DNA of 40,547 nt from NCBI RefSeq assembly GCF_016863555.1, contig NZ_BOPC01000073.1, positions 1 through 40,547 of the forward strand, written 5' to 3'. The notes under the pieces were generated by a model that worked only from the letters and a program-made list of their open reading frames with translations, did not search any database and was not told where the DNA came from. Source of the stretch: Micromonospora qiuiae (GTDB lineage: Bacteria; Actinomycetota; Actinomycetes; Mycobacteriales; Micromonosporaceae). Positions 1 to 8,387 of this stretch are shown here, piece by piece; the stretch's first letter is position 1; the number at the start of each line of letters is the position of its first letter. Position numbers and translations under genes: made by a program.

Positions 1-843
1 GGTGGCGGGCGGGGCGGCGGCGCGCAGGTGTGCCAGCAGCACCGGGTCGATGCGGCCGGGCACCAGCCGTTCCTCCAGGTTCCTCAGCCCGGCCCAGGCC
101 ACCAGGGCGTCCTCGGGCTCGGCCGAGTCAGCCGGATATCCGAGCGCGGTCAGCAGTTTGGCCACCTCGGCGGCCACCGCGCCGGTCAGGTCGAGCAGGG
201 TGGCCGGGTCGGGGCGGGTGAACATGAGGGTGTGCTCGGCCAGCAGCCGGTCGAGCTCGGTGATCGGGTCGGGATGGTCGTCGACCCGTAGGTCGATCAT
301 GAGGTCGCCGGTGCCGCCGTACCCGCCGCCCTGGCGGACCACCATCAGGCCGGCGCTCTGCTGGCCCCGCCGGTCGCCGCCGGCCTCCTGCCCGGCGCGC
401 AGCGCGGCGACCAGCCGCTGCGCGAAGGGCAGGTCGATGCCGGCCAGCCAGGTGTCGCGCAAAGCGTCGACCACCTCCGGGCCGGTGAGGATGTTGCCCT
501 GGGCGGCCCAGCCGTCGCCCGCCTGGCCACCGGCCCAGCCGTGGCAGTACGCGCCGGTGTAGGTGGCGCCGGGGCCGGTGGCGGCGACCACACCGAGTTG
601 GCGGTGATCGCGTTCCGGGTCGGCGGCGACCAGACCGGCGACCACGTGGGTGGCGGACACCCCGGTGCGCAGCAGGGCCAGGCCCTGCGGGCGGTAGGCG
701 AGGTTCATGTGCGCCTGGGAGGCGAGCGCGCCGACGTCGGCCTCCGCCGCCGGGACGAGCGCGCCGACGGCCAGGAAGCAGCTGGCGACCGCGATGCCGT
801 GCATGCGGCCGTCGGCGGAGCGGGCGACGAGCGAGAAGGTCAC
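1..843 (-). CDS. DUF1028 family protein (3' end beyond window)
   Basis: This reading frame is open from a GTG at 843 to the left edge, 281 codons, with the C-terminus missing. It begins VTFSLVARSADG and carries the hallmarks of the DUF1028 family: a conserved start of the form TFS(I/L)VAR, an ASCFLAVGALVPAAEADVGA-like stretch, the run AGQEAGGDRRGQQSAGLMVV, and the DLRVDDHPDPI(T/A)EL segment near residue 200. DUF1028 proteins are small uncharacterised enzymes that resemble N-terminal nucleophile hydrolases; the substrate is not known. GTG is chosen because the family-conserved N-terminus starts there. The gene lies 72 bp downstream of the transglutaminase-like gene on the same strand and may be co-transcribed with it. 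Family assignment is firm, function is not. Confidence 0.88.
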   Translation of the reverse strand, partial: MTFSLVARSADGRMHGIAVASCFLAVGALVPAAEADVGALASQAHMNLAYRPQGLALLRTGVSATHVVAGLVAADPERDHRQLGVVAATGPGATYTGAYCHGWAGGQAGDGWAAQGNILTGPEVVDALRDTWLAGIDLPFAQRLVAALRAGQEAGGDRRGQQSAGLMVVRQGGGYGGTGDLMIDLRVDDHPDPITELDRLLAEHTLMFTRPDPATLLDLTGAVAAEVAKLLTALGYPADSAEPEDALVAWAGLRNLEERLVPGRIDPVLLAHLRAAAPPAT

Positions 844-915
844 GCGGCACAGGTTAGCGGCTGGTCGCAGCCCAACTGCCGGTCGGCGGGCGTGGGTGGG
901 AGAAACGGGCCAGGC

Positions 916-3252
916 TCAGCGGGGCCAGCGCAGCGGCCCGGGGTGCACCGCCCAGAGCAGCCGCCGCCAGGCAGGGCGGGCGGCACGCAGCGCCCCGGTG
1001 TAGGCGGTGGCGGCCTCGGCGGCGGCACGCGCCTGCCCGTCGGTGACGCTGCCGGGGGCGAAGCCGACCTGGTTGACCAGCTGGGCCAGCTCCTCGACGG
1101 CCGTGTCCTGCTCGGTCGTCCGCTGGCCGGTCGGGTCGGGGCCGGCGGTCGGGGTCGATGCGGCGGCAAGAGCGCGCCGGGCCGCGGCGGCGACCTCGGT
1201 GGCGGACAGGTCGGCGGCCACCGGATGCCCGGCCAGGCGCAGCGCGTCGGTCAGCTCCCGCCAGGCGCCGGCGATGCGGTGCCGGGGGTCGCCCCGGTGC
1301 AGCCGGTTGCGGGTCTGCGCGCGGCGCATCCCGGCCAGGGTGGTCAGCGCCACCGCCAGCACGAGCAGCAGACCGCCGCCGGTGCCGGCCACCAGCACCG
1401 GTGTCGAAGGGCCGCCGGAGTCGGCCGGGCCGCCGGGGAGCGCCTGCGGCGGCGGGGTGGAGGTCGGCTCCAGGGTGGGCTCCGGCTGCTCCGACGGGGG
1501 CGGCTCCTCCGGCTGCGGGCGGAAGTCCTCCTCGACCGGTCGCGGCTGGTCGTCCGGTCGGGGCAGCGGGTCGAAGGGCACCCAGCCCAGCCCGTCGAAG
1601 AGCACCTCCGGCCAGGCGTACGCGTCGGCGGCCCGCACCGGCCCGGACGCGGGGGCGGCGAAACCGACCACCACCCGGGTCGGCAGCCCGACCAGCCGAC
1701 CCAGCACGGCGAAGGAAGCGGCGAACTGTTCGGAGGTGCCCCGCTGCCCGCCGCCGCCCGCCGGTCCGAACAGGAAGAACGCCAGGTTCGGGTAGGCGTG
1801 GCCGCTGGGTGCGTCGGCGACCAGCCGGTAGTGCTCGGCGAGCCACTGCTCGATCGCCGCTGCGCGGGCGTACGGTGCGCCGTTCTCCTCGGCCAACTGG
1901 GCGGCGAGCCGGCGCAACTGCTCGGGCACCCCGTCGGCGACGTGCAGCACCCGGGCCACCTCGTCACCGGCCGGGGTGTTCGCGGTGGCGAGCAGGTTCG
2001 AGTCGGGGCGTTCCCGGCCGGAGGTCACCGCGTACCGCAGCCCCGGGGTGAGCCCGTCGGGCCGGATCAGGGTGCCGGTGTCCGGGTCGTAGGCCACCCG
2101 TGCCCCGCTGACCTCGCGCGGAGTGGCCACCGCCGGCAGCAGCCGACCGGTGAGGTCGCCCACGGTGATCTCCTGCCGGATCGTCTCCACGGTGGCGTTC
2201 GGCGGTGGATCCACGACGGGCAGGATTCGGCCGGCGTTGCGGTAGGTGGCGCCGACCCGCCAGGTGACCCCGTCGTAGTCGCTGAGCACGGCCAGCCGGA
2301 TGCGTACCCCGCCGCTGGTGGCCTGCGGCGTCTCGCCCGCCGGTTCGGTCCCGCCCGTGCCGCTGTCGGTCGGGCTGCTGTCGGTCGGGCCGCTGCGGTC
2401 CGTGGTCACCTGGAACAGCTGCTGGTCCGGGTTCAGCGCCCACCCCGAGATCCGGATCAGCGGGTTCTCGTCGAGCGTCTCCACCTGCGGCGGCTCGACA
2501 TAGCGGCGCGGGTCCACCGGGCGGGTCTCCACCAGCGCGGCCAGCGCCGGGCCGAGCAACGCGGCCAGACCCACCACCATCGCCGTTCCGGCGGCCGACG
2601 CCGCCGCCAGCCGGACCCGCAACCCCGCCCCCGCCGCCGGGGTCAGTTCGTCCACCCGGTCGCCGCCGGCCGTACGTCCCGACACCGCCAGACCGAGCGC
2701 CGCCACCGCCACCAGCGCCACCGTCTCACCGATCGCCGGTTCGGCGTTCGGACCGACCACGTACACCGCGCCGGCGAAGAGCAACGCCGGCGGCAGGTAA
2801 CCCAGCAGCACCCGCCCGGCCCGCAGCGCCACCTCCGCGCCGGCCAGCCCGGCCAGCCAGGCGCCCACCAGCGGCACCAGCACGGTGTCCGGCGTCGGCT
2901 CCACCGGAATCATCGCGGTCAGCAGCCGGGGGATGCCGTTACGCGCGGCGTCACCGGCCACCTCGACGAAGCTGCCCGGCAGGTCGGCCCGGTCCGCGGC
3001 CAGCCGCAGGCCCCAGGCGGTCCAGCCCGCCATCGCCAGCACCGACACCGGGGCGACCAGCCAGGAGGGTAGCCGCCGTGCCACGACACTGACCAGCACC
3101 GAGCCGAGGGCCGCGCCGGCCACCAGCACGGTCAGCAGCGAGCCCGCGTACACCCGGTCAAGCGCCATCCCGGCCAGCGTGACCATGGTGACCAGCGCCG
3201 CCGGCAGGACCAGGGCGACCAGCGCGGCGGGCACCGCCCGCAGCAGCCTCAC
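916..3252 (-). CDS. TgpA-type transglutaminase-like membrane protein, active site degenerate
   Basis: A 778-aa protein with about six or seven hydrophobic segments in its first 240 residues, a periplasm/exterior-facing transglutaminase-like domain (about 430-565), a proline/glutamate-rich linker, one more membrane segment (about 617-641) and a DUF4129-like C-terminus. This is the architecture of bacterial TgpA-type proteins, which sit next to DUF58 and MoxR genes as here. The usual catalytic Cys is replaced: the motif reads GTSEQFA (Ser at about 507). The usual His of the HAW motif reads AYAW (Tyr at about 545). The Asp of WVPFDP remains. It may therefore act as a binding or scaffold protein. 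I chose the GTG at 3252, which overlaps the DUF58 stop as GTGA; a GTG at 3273 would add seven residues. Confidence 0.88.
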   Translation of the reverse strand: MRLLRAVPAALVALVLPAALVTMVTLAGMALDRVYAGSLLTVLVAGAALGSVLVSVVARRLPSWLVAPVSVLAMAGWTAWGLRLAADRADLPGSFVEVAGDAARNGIPRLLTAMIPVEPTPDTVLVPLVGAWLAGLAGAEVALRAGRVLLGYLPPALLFAGAVYVVGPNAEPAIGETVALVAVAALGLAVSGRTAGGDRVDELTPAAGAGLRVRLAAASAAGTAMVVGLAALLGPALAALVETRPVDPRRYVEPPQVETLDENPLIRISGWALNPDQQLFQVTTDRSGPTDSSPTDSGTGGTEPAGETPQATSGGVRIRLAVLSDYDGVTWRVGATYRNAGRILPVVDPPPNATVETIRQEITVGDLTGRLLPAVATPREVSGARVAYDPDTGTLIRPDGLTPGLRYAVTSGRERPDSNLLATANTPAGDEVARVLHVADGVPEQLRRLAAQLAEENGAPYARAAAIEQWLAEHYRLVADAPSGHAYPNLAFFLFGPAGGGGQRGTSEQFAASFAVLGRLVGLPTRVVVGFAAPASGPVRAADAYAWPEVLFDGLGWVPFDPLPRPDDQPRPVEEDFRPQPEEPPPSEQPEPTLEPTSTPPPQALPGGPADSGGPSTPVLVAGTGGGLLLVLAVALTTLAGMRRAQTRNRLHRGDPRHRIAGAWRELTDALRLAGHPVAADLSATEVAAAARRALAAASTPTAGPDPTGQRTTEQDTAVEELAQLVNQVGFAPGSVTDGQARAAAEAATAYTGALRAARPAWRRLLWAVHPGPLRWPR

Positions 3253-4460
3253 CACCGGCGCACCCCATCCCACTCGGCGGCGAACGCCGCCCCGTCGGGG
3301 GCGTCGACGACGACCAGGCCGGCGGCGTCCGGCCGTGTCGGCTCCGCCGCCCCGAACACCCCGACCACCACCGACGGGTACGCTCCGCGCAACGCGCCCA
3401 CGTACCCCAGGTCGTCGCGGCCCCCCGGGCCGGTGAGAACGACCAGGGTGTCGCCGAGCCGGTCGCGGCGCAGCCGTGCCGTCGCGGCCTCCAACGTGCC
3501 GTCAGCGGTCAACGTCACCGCGGCCAACCGGTCCAGCGGCCCGACAGCCGGCCGGTCCACTCTCTCGCTGCCGCTGCTGGCCGGCATGGCGGGGGCCGCC
3601 GGCTCGGTGGGCGACTCGGTGGAAGACTCCGCGGCGGCGACGAACAGCAGCGCCACCGGTAGATCCTCCCGCACTGCCGCGGCCACCACCGAAGCCGCCG
3701 CCTCACACGCCGACTCGAACGACTCGGCCACCCCGTCCACCCGCTCCGGATGCGCGGCGGCCCGATTGTCCAGCAGCACCACGATCCGCGGCAGGCTGGT
3801 GTCCACGTTCTCCCGCACCATCAGCTCACCCACCCGGGCGCTGGTCCGCCAGTGCACCCGCCGCAACTCGTCGCCGACCACGTACTCCCGCAACGAGTCG
3901 AAGGTGATCGAGCCGTGCGGCACGGCGTCGACCCGCCCGTCCAGGCTGCGACCGGCACCGGTGGGCACCGCGCTCAGCGGATGGATGCGCGGATGCACCC
4001 ACACCGGCACGCTGTCGCCGTAGGAACGGGCCAGCACCACCAGGCCCAGCGGATCGCGGCGGATCACCCGCAGCGGACCGACCGGCACCACGCCCCGGCG
4101 GACCGTCGGCACGTCGTAGCGGACCGTGGTGTCCGTCCCCGGGCGTAGCCGCAGCACCGGCACCGGCACCACCCGGTCGCCGCACCGGTCGGTGGCCAGC
4201 AGGCTCGCCGCCCGCAGCCGTCCCGCGTTGCGCAGGGTCAACGTCATCGTCGCCGGCTCACCCCGGGCCACCCGGTCCGGGTCCGCCCGCCGCTGCACCG
4301 CCAGGCGGGGCCGCCGGGCCGCGATGACCACGGCCACCGCGACGGCGATGCCGGCCGCCGCACCCAGCAGCGTCAGCTCCGGATAGCCGAACCGGAAACC
4401 GACGCCGAGCAGCAGTACGGCGACGACGAGCAGACCGATGCCCCGAGCGGTGATCCCCAC
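3249..4460 (-). CDS. DUF58 domain membrane protein
   Basis: A 403-aa protein starting at GTG 4460, 14 bp after the MoxR stop. Two hydrophobic helices (about residues 7-25 and 27-45) are followed by a beta-rich region and the DUF58 signature REYVVGDELRRVHWRTSAR, then an acidic, alanine-rich insert and a VWA-like end. DUF58 proteins are regularly encoded with MoxR ATPases and are thought to be chaperoned or activated by them; the exact role in actinomycetes is unknown. The open frame runs upstream to 5249, but that extension overlaps MoxR in another frame and has arginine/histidine/glycine-rich shadow composition, so it was not used. It overlaps the transglutaminase-like start, indicating one operon. 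Confidence 0.9.
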   Translation of the reverse strand: MGITARGIGLLVVAVLLLGVGFRFGYPELTLLGAAAGIAVAVAVVIAARRPRLAVQRRADPDRVARGEPATMTLTLRNAGRLRAASLLATDRCGDRVVPVPVLRLRPGTDTTVRYDVPTVRRGVVPVGPLRVIRRDPLGLVVLARSYGDSVPVWVHPRIHPLSAVPTGAGRSLDGRVDAVPHGSITFDSLREYVVGDELRRVHWRTSARVGELMVRENVDTSLPRIVVLLDNRAAAHPERVDGVAESFESACEAAASVVAAAVREDLPVALLFVAAAESSTESPTEPAAPAMPASSGSERVDRPAVGPLDRLAAVTLTADGTLEAATARLRRDRLGDTLVVLTGPGGRDDLGYVGALRGAYPSVVVGVFGAAEPTRPDAAGLVVVDAPDGAAFAAEWDGVRRW

Positions 4461-4474
4461 GCCAGCCTGCCGGG

Positions 4475-5470
4475 TCAGGGGTGCGCCGGGGCCGGCTGGC
4501 CCGACGGCAGCGGCACCGGCACCGAGGCGACGGCCTGACGCAGCACGTCCACGGCGGTCACCCCGCGCACCTGGGCGTCGGGGGTGAGCAGCAGCCGATG
4601 GGCGAACACCGGTTCGGCGAGGGCCTTCAGGTCCTCGGGCATGATCCAGCCGCGACCGTCGATCAACGCGTACGCGCACGCCGCCCGGGTCAGCGCGATC
4701 ACCCCACGAGGGCTGACCCCGACGCGGACCTGCGGATGGGTACGGGTGGCCGCGGCCAGCCGCACCGCGTACGCGTACAGCGGTTCGGCGATGTGCACCC
4801 GGAGAGCCATCCGGACCATCTCGCCGACGGTGGCGGTGTCGGTGACCGCGGCGAGCGCCTCGGGGGAGCGGACCGTCGCCCCCCGCAGCACCTCCACCTC
4901 CACCGACTCGTCCGGATACCCCACGGAGAGCTTCACCAGGAAGCGGTCCAGCTGCGCCTCCGGCAGCCGGTAGGTGCCGTCCATCTCCACCGGGTTCTGA
5001 GTGGCCACCACCAGGAACGGCTGCGGCACCGGATGCCGCACCCCGTCCACGGTGACGGTGCGTTCCTCCATCACCTCCAGCAGCGCCGACTGCGTCTTCG
5101 GCGACGCCCGGTTGATCTCGTCGGCGATGACGATGTTGGCGAACACCGGGCCCGGATGGAACTCGAACCCCCGGGTGGCCTGGTTGAAGATCGTCACCCC
5201 GGACACGTCCGACGGCAGCAGGTCCGGAGTGAACTGGATACGCCGCCACTGCCCCTGCACCGTCGCCGCGATCGCCCGCGCCAGAGTCGTCTTGCCCACC
5301 CCGGGCACATCCTCCAGCAGCACGTGCCCCTGAGCGAACAGCGCGGTCAACGCCAGCCGGACCACCTGCGGCTTGCCGAGCACCACCGCGTTGACGTTCT
5401 CAGCCAGCCGGGCGGCCAGGGCGGCGAAACCCTGCACCTCCTGCTGGGTCAGCGGCTCGTGGCTGTTCAC
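4475..5470 (-). CDS. MoxR family AAA+ ATPase
   Basis: A 331-aa AAA+ protein of the MoxR/RavA branch. Walker A is PGVGKT (residues 56-61), Walker B is VIADEIN (Asp117, Glu118), the region LPSDVSGVTIFNQ is typical of MoxR, and a sensor-type ATQNP motif and the C-terminal SPRG lid motif are present. The GTG start at 5470 is supported by AAGGAG seven bases upstream. MoxR ATPases act as chaperones for assembly or activation of complexes built by their VWA/DUF58 neighbours. Here the order MoxR, DUF58, transglutaminase-like is the standard three-gene set, with spacings of 14 bp and a short overlap, so co-expression is very likely. Length is normal for the family. Confidence 0.95.
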   Translation of the reverse strand: MNSHEPLTQQEVQGFAALAARLAENVNAVVLGKPQVVRLALTALFAQGHVLLEDVPGVGKTTLARAIAATVQGQWRRIQFTPDLLPSDVSGVTIFNQATRGFEFHPGPVFANIVIADEINRASPKTQSALLEVMEERTVTVDGVRHPVPQPFLVVATQNPVEMDGTYRLPEAQLDRFLVKLSVGYPDESVEVEVLRGATVRSPEALAAVTDTATVGEMVRMALRVHIAEPLYAYAVRLAAATRTHPQVRVGVSPRGVIALTRAACAYALIDGRGWIMPEDLKALAEPVFAHRLLLTPDAQVRGVTAVDVLRQAVASVPVPLPSGQPAPAHP

Positions 5471-5495
5471 GGTGGTGCTCCTTGCCTGAGGTGGA

Positions 5496-8123
5496 TCAGC
5501 AGGTGGGCAGGACGTTGATGTTGTCGCCGCCCTCCAGGTTGAGCCAGGCCCACGGGATGTAGTTGCGCCCGTTGTACTCGACCCGTACCCACCAGGTGCT
5601 CTGCTTGTTGTTGTTGTAGATCCAGGAGTCGATGTTCGTGCCCCGCACCTTGCAGTACGCCTTCAGCCGGGTGCCCGGCTTCGCCCAGCCGACCTGCCGG
5701 TCGTTGTCCTGCCGCGGCACCGAGAAGATCTCGTTGCCGTTGCGGCCGTCGCGATCGCGGTCACAGTAGGTGCGCTGGTCGCCGTCAGGGCCGTTGTTGC
5801 AGGTCGCGATGCCGTAGAGGGCATCGGTCTGCTGGGCTCTGGTGGCCGTCCCGCTGCCGGCGGCGTTGGTCGCCGTCACCGTGAAGGTGTAGCTGGTGCC
5901 CGGCGTCAACCCGGTCATCGTGATGCTCGAACACGAGCCGCTCTTCGCCGGCTGACCCGACCGGCTCAACGTGCAGGTGGCCTTCCCGCCCCCGGCGTCC
6001 ACGGTGAACGTCACCGTCGCCTGCGTCGCGGTCGCCGACGAGCCGGTCACCGTCACTCGCGGCGGCGCCACGGTCCGCGCCGTCGTCGTCGCCTCCGGGC
6101 CCTCACCGGCCTCGTTGACCGCCCGGACCCGCACCGTCACGTTCTGCCCGTTACCCAGGCCGCCGACCGTGGTCCGGGTGTCGGTGACCTCGCTGCGGCG
6201 GCCACCCACATCCACCACGTACCCGGTCACCGGCCGGCCGTTGGCAGTTGCTGGCGACCACTGCACCGCCACCGTCCCCGGCTGGTCGGCCACCGTGCTC
6301 GCCTGCAGCTCCAGCGGTTCACCGGGCACCGTGAACGGCACCACCGTGTTGCTCACCGGCGAGGCTTCCGACGCCGCGCCCTTGTCGTTGACCGACACGA
6401 CCGTGAACGCGTACTGCGTGCCGTACTCCAGCTCACCCGCCTTGATGACCAGCTCGGTGCCGGTCGCCTCGCCGGCCGGAGCGTTCGTGCCGGCCGACGT
6501 GGCCGTCACCGCGTACCGGGCGATGCGGTTGCCCTGCCCGTTCGCCTCCGGCCAGCTCACCACCACCGTGCCGTCCGGCCGGGCCTCCGCCGTGACGCTG
6601 GTCGGCGCGTCCGGCACCTCCGCCGTCGGCGTCACCGGGTTACTGGTCCGCGCCGGCCCCGCACCCTTGGCGTTGGCCGCGTGCACCGAGAATTTGTACG
6701 TCTCGCCGTTGGTCAGCTCCTTGACCTCCACCGAGCGCTGGTTCGCACCGACTTCCAGCCGCTGCCCGGCACCCTCCACCACGTACCGGATGATCTCCGC
6801 GCCATTGGCCGCGGCCGGGCGCCAGCTCACCCGTGCCTGCGCGTCGCCGGCCGCCGCGGTCACACCGCGCGGCGCACCCGGCTTACTGACCTGCTGCTTC
6901 TTCTTCGGCGGCGGTGGCGGCGGCGGGGGCTCCACCGCTGGCGGGTCACCACCGAGCACGTCGTTGGCGTACTTGTCGACCTCCCGCACCTCGTGCCGGT
7001 CGTTGACCACCCGCGCGGTCGACGCGTCCGGAGCGTTGATGAACAGGTGGTTCTCCCGCACCTCCAACTCCAGCGGTCCGCGCCACCGGCCCCGGATGGT
7101 GTCCACCAACTGCCCGGCCGAGTCGAACGCGTACACCACGCCCGCCGCCTCGTCCGCACAGTAGAAACGGCCCGCCCAGGCCACCGCCGGGCTGAGCCGG
7201 TCGCCCTCACCCGGCACCGGGAACGAGAGCACCTCCCCGCCGTCGGTGATGGTGTGCACCTGGCGCTGCCCGACCACCGTCACCGGCACCGCCGGCCCGC
7301 TGGTGCGCGCCGGCATCGTGCCCGGCCCGGTCAACGTCTCCGCCAACGCGGTCCGACGCACCGCGCCCGCCACCACGGTCACCAGCGCCCCGGCCGTACG
7401 GTCCAGCACCGCCACGCCGTCGTCCAGGGCGGACATCACCAACTCGTGGCTGGGTTCGGCCACGTCGTGCGTCTCCACCTGCTTCGGGCTGACCTGCGGC
7501 CCCTCGGCCCCGGCCGACGGCAACACCGCCGGACTGATCGCGGAAACCGTGCCCTCGGCCGGCACCGCGATCCACAGCCGACCCGTGCCGTCGAAGGCAC
7601 CACCGGTGATCCCCGGTGGATACCGCACCGGTTCACCCACCGGCGCGAGCGACCGGGGGTCCAACTGCCGCACCACCCCCTGGACCGCGTCCACCACGAA
7701 CGCCGCGTCCTCGTGCAACGCCACGCTCACCCCCAGCCCGGGGGTTGTCGGCGTGGTCGCGGTGATCTGCAGGGTGGCCAGGTCCAAGGTGCTGATCTGG
7801 CCCGTGTGCAGATCCCGCAACACCAGCACCCGGTCGGTCTGCACCACCTGCATCGGATGGCGCCGCGCCCCGGCCACCTGGGTCCGGGTGTCCACCCGGG
7901 CCGTCACCCCGTTGACCCGGGCCAGCTCGCTGCGCGCCGCGCTCCACAGCCACGAACTCGCGTCGAAGCTGGCCACCGCATTGTCCGCCGATCCGAGGCC
8001 GAGCACGGTCAGACCCATCGCCGCGAGCAGCGCGAGCACCGTTGCCACGGTCACCAGGCCACCACGCAGCCGCGACCGGGAACGGGTGGTGCGGGTCGGA
8101 ACGGCCTCGTCGATGCTCGCCAC
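5496..8123 (-). CDS. Membrane-anchored protein with propeller-like region and fibronectin III repeats
   Basis: An 875-aa protein starting at GTG 8123 behind GGGAGG. A basic N-terminus and one hydrophobic helix (about 26-48) suggest a signal anchor with the rest outside the cell. Residues about 70-390 look like a beta-propeller (repeats such as VLRDLHTGQISTLDLATLQI and AFVVDAVQGVVRQLD). An octaproline plus KKK linker (about 394-409) follows, then fibronectin type III domains to about 768 (repeating VSWxPAxANG and YxFTVxAxNxxG motifs). The last 100 residues are cysteine-containing and aromatic, with a WWVRVEYNGRNYIPWAWL segment like a bacterial SH3 or cell-wall-binding fold. It ends 25 bp before the MoxR start, so it may head that operon. 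A role in surface binding is inferred only. The 264-bp gap upstream (8124-8387) shows no gene. Confidence 0.85.
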   Translation of the reverse strand: MASIDEAVPTRTTRSRSRLRGGLVTVATVLALLAAMGLTVLGLGSADNAVASFDASSWLWSAARSELARVNGVTARVDTRTQVAGARRHPMQVVQTDRVLVLRDLHTGQISTLDLATLQITATTPTTPGLGVSVALHEDAAFVVDAVQGVVRQLDPRSLAPVGEPVRYPPGITGGAFDGTGRLWIAVPAEGTVSAISPAVLPSAGAEGPQVSPKQVETHDVAEPSHELVMSALDDGVAVLDRTAGALVTVVAGAVRRTALAETLTGPGTMPARTSGPAVPVTVVGQRQVHTITDGGEVLSFPVPGEGDRLSPAVAWAGRFYCADEAAGVVYAFDSAGQLVDTIRGRWRGPLELEVRENHLFINAPDASTARVVNDRHEVREVDKYANDVLGGDPPAVEPPPPPPPPKKKQQVSKPGAPRGVTAAAGDAQARVSWRPAAANGAEIIRYVVEGAGQRLEVGANQRSVEVKELTNGETYKFSVHAANAKGAGPARTSNPVTPTAEVPDAPTSVTAEARPDGTVVVSWPEANGQGNRIARYAVTATSAGTNAPAGEATGTELVIKAGELEYGTQYAFTVVSVNDKGAASEASPVSNTVVPFTVPGEPLELQASTVADQPGTVAVQWSPATANGRPVTGYVVDVGGRRSEVTDTRTTVGGLGNGQNVTVRVRAVNEAGEGPEATTTARTVAPPRVTVTGSSATATQATVTFTVDAGGGKATCTLSRSGQPAKSGSCSSITMTGLTPGTSYTFTVTATNAAGSGTATRAQQTDALYGIATCNNGPDGDQRTYCDRDRDGRNGNEIFSVPRQDNDRQVGWAKPGTRLKAYCKVRGTNIDSWIYNNNKQSTWWVRVEYNGRNYIPWAWLNLEGGDNINVLPTC

Positions 8124-8387
8124 AGCTGGCTGCCTCCCGTGTCGTCCTGGCAGGTGGCGCCCCGTGACGGCAGCCCCTCCCCTGAGCCGGGAGCCATCAT
8201 ATGGTCACGTTGCGGACGCCGGGAACCCGCACTGTCTACCTGTGGACACCCAGCGTGGTGTGTCGTCGGCGTGTCCGGCCACGACGGTCGGCCCGGGCCG
8301 CTACCGGTTCGCTGCTCACGTTGCGACTGCCGGCGCGCGGTCGCGCCGCCGGAGTGGCTAGCGGCCGTGGCGCCAGAGTCCTCTCGG

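Noticed and set aside
541..3072. An 843-codon open frame on the plus strand
   Set aside because: It is a mirror of the transglutaminase-like gene; its translation is glycine, arginine, histidine and glutamine-rich and matches no protein pattern, as is usual for antisense frames in high-GC DNA.
4461..5249. Upstream extension of the DUF58 reading frame
   Set aside because: It lies wholly in MoxR on the same strand in another frame and has shadow composition; the membrane start at 4460 fits the family.
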